Of a stretch of DNA of 64,000 bases, positions 26,604 through 35,290 are shown one piece after another. The position numbers and the translations under genes are program-made. Within the stretch, counting starts at the first letter, position 1. The number at the start of each line of letters is the position of its first letter. Under the pieces are notes generated by a model that saw only the letters and a list, made by a program, of their open reading frames with translations, was not told the DNA's origin and ran no database searches. Location: NCBI GenBank assembly GCA_965140395.1, contig OZ223205.1, forward strand, positions 496,001 through 560,000, given 5' to 3'. Source of the stretch: Parvibaculum sp002684405 (GTDB taxonomy: Bacteria; Pseudomonadota; Alphaproteobacteria; Parvibaculales; Parvibaculaceae).

Positions 26604-27296
26604 TCACGGCATCAGCCGGTAACCGCCGGTCTCGGTCACGAGAATTTCCGCATTGGACGGATCCTTCTCGATTTTCTGGCGCAAACGATAAATATGCGTT
26701 TCGAGCGTGTGGGTCGTAACGCCCGAATTATACCCCCACACTTCGGCCAGCAGCGTGTCGCGTCCGACCGTCTTCGCACCCGCGCGATAAAGAAACTTCA
26801 GGATCGCGGTCTCCTTCTCCGTGAGCCGGACCTTCTTCTCGTTCTCGTCCAGCAGCATCTTGGCGCTGGGCCGGAAGCTGTAGGGGCCGATCGTGAAGAC
26901 CGCGTCTTCGCTTTGCTCATGGCTGCGCAGATGCGCCCGGATACGCGCCAGTAACACGCCGAAGCGGAACGGCTTGGTCACATAGTCATTAGCCCCGGCA
27001 TCGAGCCCCAGGATCGTATCGGAATCGGTATCGGCGCCGGTCAGCATGATGATCGGTACATTGATGCCCGCGCGCCGCATCAGGCGGCACAGCTCGCGGC
27101 CATCCATATCGGGCAGGCCGACATCGAGCAGCACGAGATCGAAATGCCCGTCCTTGGCGAGCGCCAGCCCCGCTGCGGCCGCCGCTGCTTCGGCGCAGGA
27201 AAACTCTTGATAGAGTTCCATCTGTTCCATCAGCGATCCACGCAGCACATCGTCGTCATCGACGATCAGTATTTTCTTTGTCGCGCTCATCTTCAT
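26604..27296 (-). CDS. cenR: OmpR-family response regulator, CenR/OtpR type
   Basis: 230 aa. The receiver domain has the acidic pocket IVDDDD, phospho-acceptor Asp58 (LVLLDVGLPDMDG), the T of MLTGAD and the K of DYVTKPF. A winged-helix domain follows (LTEKETAILKFLYRAG, THTLETHIYRLRQKIE). The long EDAVFTIGPYSFRPSAK linker is what I associate with CenR of Caulobacter and OtpR of Brucella, regulators of envelope integrity; this assignment is from memory. No histidine kinase is adjacent, so it is an orphan here. Two Met codons (positions 1 and 3) could start it. Confidence 0.85.
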   Translation of the reverse strand: MKMSATKKILIVDDDDVLRGSLMEQMELYQEFSCAEAAAAAAGLALAKDGHFDLVLLDVGLPDMDGRELCRLMRRAGINVPIIMLTGADTDSDTILGLDAGANDYVTKPFRFGVLLARIRAHLRSHEQSEDAVFTIGPYSFRPSAKMLLDENEKKVRLTEKETAILKFLYRAGAKTVGRDTLLAEVWGYNSGVTTHTLETHIYRLRQKIEKDPSNAEILVTETGGYRLMP

Positions 27297-27303
27297 CCGT
27301 GTT

Positions 27304-29235
27304 TCAGAGGGAATAGCCGAACCGCTCGATATGCGGTTGGAGGATTGGCATGACCGGCTCCATATATTTCTCGTAGCGTCTCCAGCGCTCGGCGGCCCGG
27401 TTGTAGATAGGCTCCGTCACCTGGGCATAAGAGGGGGTACGGATACTTCCCCGCTGGCGCGCATGCGCTGCCGGATCGGAGACGGCCTCATGCCATCCGA
27501 GCCCGAGGAAATCGAGCGCCGGCTCCACCTCGCCGCGAAGATCCGTGATCAGATTTTCATAGCGTACTTCCTGAACCTGAAGCGGCAGGATCTCGCGATA
27601 GCGGGCCCACAGCCCCATCACCTTGTCATAGAGCCGCGCCGCTTTTTCCAGCGTGACGAAATTCAGCATGGAAGCGTTGGGCACGAAATCCTGCATGAAA
27701 CAGGACAGGACGCAGCTTGCGGGATGGCGCAGTGCGAAGATGAACTTGGCGTCCGGAAACACCCGATGGATGAGCCCCGCATGCACCATGTCGAGCGGCA
27801 TCTTGTCCACTACCACATGCCGCGTGAAATCCACGCCGTGCTTTTCCGCTTCTTCGTAATAAAGCTTTGAAAGCCTGTCGCGGTCCTGTTCGCGTAAATC
27901 AGTGAGCGATCCCGGATAGCCTGCTTTCTTCGAGCGAAGATTCTCGACCAGCGCCACAAGCGTAGGTCGTTCTTCCAGCGCCTGCACCTCGGGATGCGCA
28001 TCGAAAATCTGATCGAGCAGCGTCGTGCCCGAACGCGGAAAACCGACGAGAAAAACCGGCGCGGCGCGATGACCCGTCCTCACGCCAGAACCCGTGATCG
28101 ACTGCCATCCCGCAACGAAACCGGGAACGAAACTTTCATGCAGCTCATCGACCTGACGGACATAATCCTCTGGATCGATTCCGACCGTTTTGCCGAATTG
28201 TGCACTCTCCCGGTTCTGCTTCTCAAACCAGCCGACAGCGGCATCCGCATCGCCCAACTCGTCACAGGTCAGCCCCAGTTCCGCATAGAGGGCTCTGCGA
28301 TTCTCCGGCTCGAACTTGTCCAGATCCGCCGCTTCCAGCCGCGTCCGGATATCGAGAAGCTTCTCCCCATCCTTGCGGAACTTGCGCCGCGATGCTTTGG
28401 CCCAGCTCTTCAATGCCGTCGCATTCGGCTTACCGTTTGCCAGGGCACGTTCGGTCCACTCGATGGCAAGATCGAGCTCCGACAGCCTTTCATGCACCAT
28501 GCCGATGAACGCAGAGAGTTCCGCCGGTGCAGGGTCGATCCGTTCCAGCGCGGCGTGACAGAATTCCAGCGCCTTGCGAAAGCGTCCGGCATCCACTGAA
28601 GACTGCGCCGCCCGTAGATAAGCGGAAAGACGGCCCGGATCGATCTCGATCGCTTTCATGAAATCGGCCAGCGCCGCGTCATGGTCGAAACAGAGCTGAT
28701 TGAGCGTACCGCGCTCCAGACGCGCGTCCTGATTACGCGGATCGATTTTCAGCGCCTCGTCATAGGCTTTTTCAGCCAGAGAGTATTTTTTTTGCGCGCG
28801 CCGGGCATTGCCGAGATTGATCCAGAGCGAGGCGGGCACGGTCGTCCTCTTTTTCCGCGCCGCGTCCACCGCCTGCCGAATGAATTTCTCACCCTCGGCG
28901 GCCTTGCCTGTCTCGTAGAGAATAAGCCCAAGGAGATGCAGTGCATCGGGGTAGTCCGGATCGGCCTGCAATATGCGCTGCGCCACTTCCACGGCCTCGC
29001 GCATGCGGCCCTGACCGTAAAGTGCCGCCGCCTGCCGGATCGCCGCCAGAAGCTGTTGCGGATCGGCTTGCGGCGTCTGCGCGGGTCGCGGTGCAAAGCC
29101 CATCGTCCCCCCGGCCGCGCCCGGCAAGGGCACCGTCCCACCACCGAAGCCGGTAGGGCCGGAGCGGCTGACACCCCCCTGCCCCGGCCGGCCGGCGGGA
29201 AGTCCCGGAAGTGATTTGGACGGACGCTTTGCCAT
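27304..29235 (-). CDS. TPR-repeat sulfotransferase
   Basis: 643 aa. A Pro/Gly-rich N-terminus (about 1-60) is followed by roughly six TPR units (about 65-330, such as YPDALHLLGLILYETGKAAEGE and LWINLGNARRAQKKYSLAEKAY). The C-terminal PAPS-dependent sulfotransferase domain has 5'-phosphosulfate loop VGFPRSGTTLLDQIF (about 392-406) and a RHPASCVLSCF motif for the 3'-phosphate. It transfers sulfate from PAPS to an acceptor; the TPR half probably binds the acceptor or a partner. No signal peptide is seen. The start at 29235 has an aaaggg site. The 7-bp gap after the upstream stop means it precedes the response-regulator gene directly on the same strand. Confidence 0.88.
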   Translation of the reverse strand: MAKRPSKSLPGLPAGRPGQGGVSRSGPTGFGGGTVPLPGAAGGTMGFAPRPAQTPQADPQQLLAAIRQAAALYGQGRMREAVEVAQRILQADPDYPDALHLLGLILYETGKAAEGEKFIRQAVDAARKKRTTVPASLWINLGNARRAQKKYSLAEKAYDEALKIDPRNQDARLERGTLNQLCFDHDAALADFMKAIEIDPGRLSAYLRAAQSSVDAGRFRKALEFCHAALERIDPAPAELSAFIGMVHERLSELDLAIEWTERALANGKPNATALKSWAKASRRKFRKDGEKLLDIRTRLEAADLDKFEPENRRALYAELGLTCDELGDADAAVGWFEKQNRESAQFGKTVGIDPEDYVRQVDELHESFVPGFVAGWQSITGSGVRTGHRAAPVFLVGFPRSGTTLLDQIFDAHPEVQALEERPTLVALVENLRSKKAGYPGSLTDLREQDRDRLSKLYYEEAEKHGVDFTRHVVVDKMPLDMVHAGLIHRVFPDAKFIFALRHPASCVLSCFMQDFVPNASMLNFVTLEKAARLYDKVMGLWARYREILPLQVQEVRYENLITDLRGEVEPALDFLGLGWHEAVSDPAAHARQRGSIRTPSYAQVTEPIYNRAAERWRRYEKYMEPVMPILQPHIERFGYSL

Positions 29236-29482
29236 GTATTCGTTACCCTTTTCACCGTTCGCCCCGCCAATCTGCCACAGCCCGCCACGGGGCCAAAGCA
29301 CGGAGCCCCTCGGCCGGGCGGATAGGCAAGATCGAACGTTAGCCCGGCAAATACTGCCCTGCGGACCACACGCACAATTCACAATTGCTTGAATATACGG
29401 GAATTTCTCTGCGGTCGGCCAATGGCCCGCCTATTGCGTGGGAAAGGCGTAAACATCTCTGATCCGCGAGAGCGCAACGCGC

Positions 29483-30331
29483 ATGACCGATTTCTCCGCA
29501 GCCGCCGTCAGACCCGGTTTCCAGCCGCAGGCAGGCAAACACAATATGGCCTCCCGCGCCTTCGAGGCGTTGCGCACGCAGCCTGGCGCATCGGACAGCG
29601 CACGCATGTCGTCGGCCACGCAGGATCTGGACTTCGGCGACCTCCTAGACATCGCCAATCCGCTGCAGCACATCCCCCTCATTTCGGAGGTCTATCGATC
29701 GCTGACCGGCGACAGCATCTCCGATAGCGCCCAGGTCGCCGGCGATGCGCTTTATGGCGGCCCGCTCGGTCTCGTATCCGGCGTGTTTTCCAATGCCGTT
29801 CAGACGGCCGAAGGCACCTCTCCGGGCCAGGCGCTCATCGCGGCGATGGGCGGCGAAACGGGGGTCGAGCAGAAAACGGCGCAGACTGAAGCTCACGCCA
29901 ATCGACAGGAAATCGCCACCGCCTACCACCTCGGTACGCCCTGGCGGGAGGCCTCCGCGGAACCGGCACCGGCCAGGCCCGTCCGGCAGGCCGCAGCTCA
30001 GACGACGCAAGACCGGGTTGCCAGTGCGGACGCCACGACCGGCACAAGCAATCCGCCGATCCCGCAACTGAGCCCGGCAGGTTTCAATGCCATTCTTTCC
30101 GCCTTTGGCGACGATACGGCAACCGCCGGCCTGAACGGGAATGCCGGCGCGCACGCAGCCACGAAAACCGGACACGCCGGGGAGGCCACGTCGGAATCGG
30201 CCGGGGCCCGCCTTGCCGCGGCCGACCCCACCCCTGTGCCGCCATCGGGTTTCGCCGCGGCCATGGCGAACGGCCTCGACAAATATCGCAGCATGATGGA
30301 CATCCGGGATCGACAGGCGGCCCCGCAATAG
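29483..30331 (+). CDS. Alphaproteobacterial protein of unknown function, 282 aa
   Basis: The one ordered-looking part is about residues 48-95 (LDFGDLLDIANPLQHIPLISEVYRSLTGD and GDALYGGPLGLVSGVFSNA), a motif I associate with uncharacterised alphaproteobacterial proteins. The rest is Ala/Thr/Pro-rich and probably disordered, ending with a short helix (GFAAAMANGLDKYRSMMDI). No signal peptide is evident. It diverges from the TPR-sulfotransferase gene and lies 40 bp before the L,D-transpeptidase-like gene. A scaffold or membrane-associated role is possible, but there is no direct evidence. Confidence 0.7.
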   Translation: MTDFSAAAVRPGFQPQAGKHNMASRAFEALRTQPGASDSARMSSATQDLDFGDLLDIANPLQHIPLISEVYRSLTGDSISDSAQVAGDALYGGPLGLVSGVFSNAVQTAEGTSPGQALIAAMGGETGVEQKTAQTEAHANRQEIATAYHLGTPWREASAEPAPARPVRQAAAQTTQDRVASADATTGTSNPPIPQLSPAGFNAILSAFGDDTATAGLNGNAGAHAATKTGHAGEATSESAGARLAAADPTPVPPSGFAAAMANGLDKYRSMMDIRDRQAAPQ

Positions 30332-30371
30332 GGATATGGCTTTGCGGCGCCCGAGCCCTTAATCTTCCGCC

Positions 30372-30905
30372 ATGGACAGGCTGAGCGAGATAAAAGTAAC
30401 GGCAAAACCGGGCGCCAGGACGGGCCGGTTGACGGCGGGAAATCACGACTTCCCCTGTGCCATCGGCAGGACCGGGCTTGCCGGAGAAAAACGTGAAGGC
30501 GATGGCGGCACGCCGATCGGCACCTTTCCGCTTCGCGAGCTCCGCTACCGGCAGGACCGCCTGGCCGCGCCGGAAACCGGCCTGCCCCTGATCCCTATCG
30601 GGCCGAAGGATGGCTGGTGCGACGCATCCGCCGATCCTGCCTATAACCGGCCCGTGGACTTCCCCTATACCGCCAGCGCCGAACAGATGTGGCGCGACGA
30701 CCACCTCTACGATCTGGTGATCGTGGTCGGCTATAATGACGATCCCGTCGTGCCCGAGGCGGGCAGCGCAATCTTCATTCATCTGGCAAAGGAAGAGAAT
30801 GGCGAACTCCAGCCCACCCAGGGCTGTGTCTCGCTGCGCCTCGACGACATGCTGGCGCTTCTGGCACGCATTGACGACGAGACGGTAATTTCTATTTCCG
30901 GTTAG
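30372..30905 (+). CDS. L,D-transpeptidase (YkuD) fold protein
   Basis: 177 aa. The active-site segment is IFIHLAKE...PTQGCVSLRLDDM, with H137 and catalytic-type Cys152, so the S/T-H-G-C motif of peptidoglycan L,D-transpeptidases is here T-Q-G-C. The N-terminus has neither signal peptide nor lipobox, which is unexpected for a cell-wall enzyme and common in a soluble YkuD subgroup. It may cross-link or trim peptidoglycan if exported another way, or act on a different substrate. It converges on yggS with a 4-bp overlap of the two stop regions. Confidence 0.82.
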   Translation: MDRLSEIKVTAKPGARTGRLTAGNHDFPCAIGRTGLAGEKREGDGGTPIGTFPLRELRYRQDRLAAPETGLPLIPIGPKDGWCDASADPAYNRPVDFPYTASAEQMWRDDHLYDLVIVVGYNDDPVVPEAGSAIFIHLAKEENGELQPTQGCVSLRLDDMLALLARIDDETVISISG

Positions 30906-31600
30906 GCCGGGTCCCGACTGCCGAAAATGGCACTCCCAACGCGCACATGCGTCGCGCCGCAGGCAATTGCGGCTTCATAGTCGCCGCTCATGCCCATGGA
31001 GAGTTTCTCCAGCCCGTTGCGCCGCGCGATCTTTTCCAGCAACGCAAAATGCAGCGCCGCCTCCTCATCCACCGGCGGAATGCACATCAGGCCCTCGATC
31101 TCGAGCCGCCATTCGTCCCGGCAGGATGCGATGAAATCATCGACCTCGGCAGGCAGCAGACCGGCCTTCTGTTCCTCCTCGCCCGTATTTACCTGAACGA
31201 AGAGCTGCGGAAGCGACGCGCCCTTCTCGCGCTCCTTCACCAGCGCACGCGCAAGCTTTTCGCGATCGAGCGTGTGCATGACGTCGAAAAGGGCCAGCGC
31301 CTCTTTCACCTTGTTGGTCTGCAGCGGACCGATCAGGTGAAGTTCGATATCGGCGAAATGCTCTTTCAGTGCCGGCCACTTGCCCTGCGCTTCCTGCACA
31401 CGGTTCTCGCCGAAAACACGCTGTCCAGCTTCCAGCACCGGCAGAATGGCCTCCGCCTCGAACGTCTTGGATACCGCAATCAGCGTCACCGCCGCCGGGT
31501 CGCGCCCGGCCTCTTTTGCCGCCACGGCGATTTTGGCGCGAACCTCCGCCAGTCGCGAGACCGCCGTTTCTTCTTTATGTGCTGGCTCGTTCCGTGTCAT
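30902..31600 (-). CDS. yggS: YggS/PROSC-family pyridoxal-phosphate homeostasis protein
   Basis: 232 aa, a single TIM barrel. The PLP lysine is K45 in TLIAVSKTF, and FGENRVQEAQGKW and SMGMSGDYEAAI are family signatures. It carries PLP without catalytic activity of its own and keeps free PLP low. The gene is divergent from the ThiE-like gene, whose start is 31 bp away, so they share a compact promoter region. The first 12 or so residues before SRLAEVRAKI may be an over-extended start. Confidence 0.93.
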   Translation of the reverse strand: MTRNEPAHKEETAVSRLAEVRAKIAVAAKEAGRDPAAVTLIAVSKTFEAEAILPVLEAGQRVFGENRVQEAQGKWPALKEHFADIELHLIGPLQTNKVKEALALFDVMHTLDREKLARALVKEREKGASLPQLFVQVNTGEEEQKAGLLPAEVDDFIASCRDEWRLEIEGLMCIPPVDEEAALHFALLEKIARRNGLEKLSMGMSGDYEAAIACGATHVRVGSAIFGSRDPA

Positions 31601-31631
31601 CTAGGGCCTCTCATTCGGAAGGTCGAAGCTA

Positions 31632-32267
31632 GTGCCGCATGGCTGTGAAAACAAGGCGTCACCCCTTGCCCGCGCGGCGCGGTGCCTGAGCCCGGACGAC
31701 GTGCCCGCCCTCATCGGGATGACCGACCCCGTCCGCCTGCCCGATCCGGAAAAGGCACTGGCCGCCCTGCCCTCCGGCAGCATCCTTATCTGGCGCGCCT
31801 ATGGCGAAACCCTCGATCGCGAAGAAGTGCGCCGTGTTACTCGGGTCGCCGAAAACCGAAATTGCCTTCTATTGCTGGCAGGCTACCCCCGCCTTGCCAT
31901 GCATGCGCATGGCATACATCTGCCCGAGCACGCGCTCATCGATCCGTTGACGGATGGATACCTGATGGACCTGAGCTGGCGGCGCCCGGGATTCATCATT
32001 ACGGCCGCAGCCCATTCGCAGACCGCCATCCGCCGCGCGGCACGCCGCGGCGTCGATGCGGTTTTACTGTCGCCGGCCTTTCCAACGTCAAGTCATCCGG
32101 GTCGCGCTCATCTCGGCATCGTACGGATGGCGTCGCTCGCACATGACGCATCGAGCCACGGTCTTGCCTCTTACGCGCTGGGCGGGATTTCATGCATTGC
32201 GGATATACGTCGTCTGCAAGGAACCGGTATCACCGGCATCGCCGGGATCGGCTTTCTTCTTGGCTAA
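31632..32267 (+). CDS. Thiamine phosphate synthase/TenI-like protein
   Basis: 211 aa. The second half is ThiE/TenI-like: HAHGIHLPEH, AAAHSQTAIRRAARRGVDAVLLSPAFPTSSHPGRAHLG and YALGGISCIADIRRLQGTGITGIAGIGFLL, the pattern for phosphate binding in the TIM barrel. The N-terminal half is degenerate: the usual I-Q-L-R-x-K substrate motif reads ILIWRAYGE. Thiamine synthesis activity is therefore doubtful, and a divergent TenI-type role is as likely. The start is taken as the GTG at 31632; a Met at 31719 (GMTDPVRLP) aligns with the usual first strand and may be real. Confidence 0.72.
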   Translation: MPHGCENKASPLARAARCLSPDDVPALIGMTDPVRLPDPEKALAALPSGSILIWRAYGETLDREEVRRVTRVAENRNCLLLLAGYPRLAMHAHGIHLPEHALIDPLTDGYLMDLSWRRPGFIITAAAHSQTAIRRAARRGVDAVLLSPAFPTSSHPGRAHLGIVRMASLAHDASSHGLASYALGGISCIADIRRLQGTGITGIAGIGFLLG

Positions 32268-32273
32268 CCCCTG

Positions 32274-33113
32274 TCAGGCGTAATCTTCGGGAATGTATCC
32301 AAAGCGTTGCATCTGTGCCCGGTGATCGGAAATGATCCGCCGGATCTGCGCATCCGACAGCGCCTCACGCCATTGACCGCTCTGTCCTTTACGGAAAAAG
32401 GATTTGGCATGCGGCGAGCGTTCAGCGAAGCCTCGTTCTTCCTCGGCGGCCTTAAGCTTCTTGAAGGAAGAATTTTCGATGGCCCGCGCCAACCGCTCCG
32501 CCGGCGGATTGAGGCCCAGAAATCGACCGACATTTCCAAATGCGGTCTCGGGCGTTTCAAGCATGTCTTCATAACGCATCACCAGAAGCTGTGGACTGGG
32601 ATGCTCTGTCCAGCTTTTCACATGGGTCGACCAGCTCGTATAGAGTTCGGCGACATTGTGCTCGCCCATGCCGCTCCCGCCGGCGGGATTAGCCATCATT
32701 GTAATCGTCTGGTCGATAGTCATCCCGAAATGATCGGAGGCGGACAAAACCAGATCCAGCGGATTGCGCACCATATAGATTGCACCCGCGGTCACATTCA
32801 TATTGATCAATGGACGGCCGAACCACTCTCCCATGTAATTGTGGGTCTTCACGAAAACCGAATCCGGGCTGGCAAAGGTGAAGTCCGCATGGACTGCGGC
32901 GCGGACTTTCATCACATCCGATATCGTTACCGCAGACCAGGGTTTGGAAACACGCTTGTGATAGTGAACGGCGGTGGGTTCGCTTATGCAAAAGCGGGTC
33001 AGTTCATCCAGATCGGCAGGCTCATGCGCATCCAGCAGCAAATTGTGCAGGAAGCTTCGCATCCAGGTGTTTCCGGATTTCGGGTAGGATGCAAGCCAGA
33101 TCAAGCCACCCAT
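32274..33113 (-). CDS. Sulfotransferase, tandem copy 1
   Basis: 279 aa. PAPS-binding loop YPKSGNTWMRSFL (10-22), 3'-phosphate motif RNPLDLVLSASDHF and the C-terminal GQWREALSDAQIRRI segment define a sulfotransferase of the cytosolic SULT-like fold. Its start is 49 bp after the stop of a paralogue of identical length, so the pair arose by tandem duplication. The first half of the acceptor region has diverged (SKPWSAVTISDVMKVR against GKPVDELTPEELAAVR), suggesting different acceptors. The substrate is unknown. It has no signal peptide. Confidence 0.88.
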   Translation of the reverse strand: MGGLIWLASYPKSGNTWMRSFLHNLLLDAHEPADLDELTRFCISEPTAVHYHKRVSKPWSAVTISDVMKVRAAVHADFTFASPDSVFVKTHNYMGEWFGRPLINMNVTAGAIYMVRNPLDLVLSASDHFGMTIDQTITMMANPAGGSGMGEHNVAELYTSWSTHVKSWTEHPSPQLLVMRYEDMLETPETAFGNVGRFLGLNPPAERLARAIENSSFKKLKAAEEERGFAERSPHAKSFFRKGQSGQWREALSDAQIRRIISDHRAQMQRFGYIPEDYA

Positions 33114-33162
33114 TTATCGGCCCTTCCGCTCTTTCGTTGATCGTTGGAAGCAGGCAGTCGGA

Positions 33163-34002
33163 TCAAAGATATTCCTTTGGAATATAGTCGAAGCGCTCCA
33201 TCTGATCACGATGGTCGGAGATGATCCGGCGGATCTGCTCCTCGGTGAGTTTCTCCCGCCACTGTTCCGCCTTGCCTTCACGAAAGAAACTCTGGGCCTT
33301 ATCGGGTTTTTCTCGAAAACCGCCCTTTTCTTCCTGCGCTTTGAGGGCCTTGAAAGAGGAAAAACGGATCGCACGCTCCAGCCGCTCCGACGGTGGCTTT
33401 AGCCCCAAAAACCTGGAGACCTGCTTGAAGTGCTTGCGCGGCTTGGCGAGGAGGTCTTCATACCGGACCACAAGAAGTTGCGGATTGGGATTTTGCGTCC
33501 AGCTTTCGACATGCAACGACCAGGACGACAAATACTCGAAGACATGCTTTTCATTGCCTCCGGTCGTCATTTCCTTGTCCGCCAGCATCTCGATAGCTTC
33601 TTCAATCGAGATCGCATAGTGGTTGGTAAGGGACAACACCACATCGAGCGGATTCCGGAGGATGTAAATCGCGCCGGCGGTGACGTCCATGTTGTGGATC
33701 GGACGCCCAAAAGACTCGCCCAGAAAATTATGCGTCTTCACAAAAACAGAGTCGGGAAACGCTTTCGTAAAGTCCTGATGAACGATGGGTCGAACCGCCG
33801 CAAGTTCTTCCGGCGTCAACTCATCGACAGGTTTGCCCGCACGCGGCGCATACCACTGCGCGTCGGACTCTCCGAGACAAAAATCCGACATGCTGTTGAT
33901 GTCGACGGGAGCAGCTCCGCCACGCAGTAGATTGTGCAGGAAGCTCCGCATCCAGGTATTGCCGGATTTCGGATAGGAGGCGAGCCAGATCAACGCACCC
34001 AT
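33163..34002 (-). CDS. Sulfotransferase, tandem copy 2
   Basis: 279 aa, a close paralogue of the next gene downstream. It has YPKSGNTWMRSFL, the THNFLGESFGRP segment, RNPLDVVLSLTNHY and EQWREKLTEEQIRRI in the same places. PAPS is the sulfate donor. Its promoter must lie in the 118 bp between its start and the porin terminator. The two copies and the TPR-sulfotransferase 4 kb away give three PAPS-dependent enzymes in 7 kb, but no PAPS synthesis genes (cysDNC) are in the window. Confidence 0.88.
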   Translation of the reverse strand: MGALIWLASYPKSGNTWMRSFLHNLLRGGAAPVDINSMSDFCLGESDAQWYAPRAGKPVDELTPEELAAVRPIVHQDFTKAFPDSVFVKTHNFLGESFGRPIHNMDVTAGAIYILRNPLDVVLSLTNHYAISIEEAIEMLADKEMTTGGNEKHVFEYLSSWSLHVESWTQNPNPQLLVVRYEDLLAKPRKHFKQVSRFLGLKPPSERLERAIRFSSFKALKAQEEKGGFREKPDKAQSFFREGKAEQWREKLTEEQIRRIISDHRDQMERFDYIPKEYL

Positions 34003-34063
34003 GGGTGATGTTCCTTGGCTGATGACAACGCTGTCTGTTTAACAACAACAGATATGCGGGCTT

Positions 34064-34097
34064 CAAACAAAAAGAGAGCGGGCCGAAGCCCGCTCTC
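34064..34097 (-). terminator. Rho-independent terminator of the porin gene
   Basis: Ten-bp perfect stem GAGAGCGGGC (34074-34083) and GCCCGCTCTC (34088-34097) with loop CGAA. Read on the minus strand it runs into TTTTTGTTTG. It lies just after the porin stop codon, as expected for a highly expressed gene. Confidence 0.92.
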
Positions 34098-34120
34098 CCG
34101 AATTGTCGATTTCGTTCGGA

Positions 34121-35290
34121 TCAGAACGAAACGGCGAGAACCAGACCGCCCGACGTGGAGTCGTAGGTCGGCGCACCGGAAGCAGCCTTGTCGCTCTGGA
34201 ACTGGATGTCGAGACCGAGGTCCACACCCGAGCCGAGCGAGTAACCGCCACCGACCTGCCAGGATTCGGTCTCCGCACCGGAGCCGGTGGTGTTGTTCTG
34301 ACCGTTCAGGTAGGCCACACCAACCGTCCACGGACCCGTGCCGTAGGACAGGCCAACGGTCCAGGTTTCCAGCTCGGTGTTCGTCGCAGCAAGAGAAGCA
34401 CTCGGAAGCGGCGAGAGGTAGGTCGGGCCGTTGATGTCCTGGTTCTGGTACCAGGCACCGCCCAGCGTGAAGCCCATGTAACCGAGGCTCGCGCCGAAGC
34501 CGTATTCCTTCGGATCGGAGTTGGCGAGGTTGCCGTCACCGTCGACGTAGAAACCGTCAACACCAACGTCCACACCACCGAAATTACCGGCATAGTTGGC
34601 GGCAATTTCGAACACGTCCGTCACAAGACCGCTATTGGAAGCAGCCGCCGGCAGAACGCCGAGGCCGTTCGGGCGCGGACCCGTCAGCGACTGCGACACG
34701 TCCGGCGTGTAGGATGCGCCGAGCTGGAAGCCAGCGAAACGCGGCGTGAAGTAGCTGATCTTGTTCGCGTCCGTCGCCATCAGGGAGAAGGTCGACAGGC
34801 GGGTCGAGGCAGATGCGCCGGTCGAAGCCGTAACACCGTTGTAGATGTTCGGGCTGTCGACGCCGTTGCCCGGCACGAACCAGGGCGACGTGTAGTGCAT
34901 CTTGTAAGCCGCACCGTCCACGCCACCGATTTCAAAGCGACCGAAGCCGCCTTCGAGATAGGCGAAGAGCTGACGGAAGTTCGCGCCGGACGCGTTGACG
35001 TTGTTGGCGCGGGCATTCCAGTCGCTGCCGAGCATCAGCTTGGCATCGACACCGGCGGTCATGCCGTTGTCCAGCGTGCCTTCGGCGATGATGTCGATGT
35101 TACGGGCGACGAGCGCAACCTTGGTGTCCTGGTAGTCCGTACCACCGGCGGCGGTGTCGGCATCAATCACATAGAAGCCCGTCACGACGGAGCCGCTCAC
35201 CGAAACGGAGAGCGGATCGCCGGCGAGAGCCGGACCGGCCACCAGGCCGGCAGAGACGAGAGCGGTCGTCCCCAGAAGAATCTTTTTCAT
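34121..35290 (-). CDS. Outer-membrane porin
   Basis: 389 aa. A signal peptide (MKKILLGTTALVSAGLVAG, cleavage near PALAG) is followed by a beta-barrel composition rich in Gly, Asn, Thr and aromatic residues, ending in the C-terminal Phe required by the BAM machinery (LVLAVSF). The strand pattern and the FGRFEIGGVDGAAYKM segment fit a trimeric 16-stranded general porin of the Rhodospirillum/Rhodobacter type. Solutes diffuse through it into the periplasm. Start at 35290 with a gagga ribosome site; an open frame upstream is not credible. A strong terminator and long leader region suggest a high-level, regulated gene. Confidence 0.92.
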   Translation of the reverse strand: MKKILLGTTALVSAGLVAGPALAGDPLSVSVSGSVVTGFYVIDADTAAGGTDYQDTKVALVARNIDIIAEGTLDNGMTAGVDAKLMLGSDWNARANNVNASGANFRQLFAYLEGGFGRFEIGGVDGAAYKMHYTSPWFVPGNGVDSPNIYNGVTASTGASASTRLSTFSLMATDANKISYFTPRFAGFQLGASYTPDVSQSLTGPRPNGLGVLPAAASNSGLVTDVFEIAANYAGNFGGVDVGVDGFYVDGDGNLANSDPKEYGFGASLGYMGFTLGGAWYQNQDINGPTYLSPLPSASLAATNTELETWTVGLSYGTGPWTVGVAYLNGQNNTTGSGAETESWQVGGGYSLGSGVDLGLDIQFQSDKAASGAPTYDSTSGGLVLAVSF

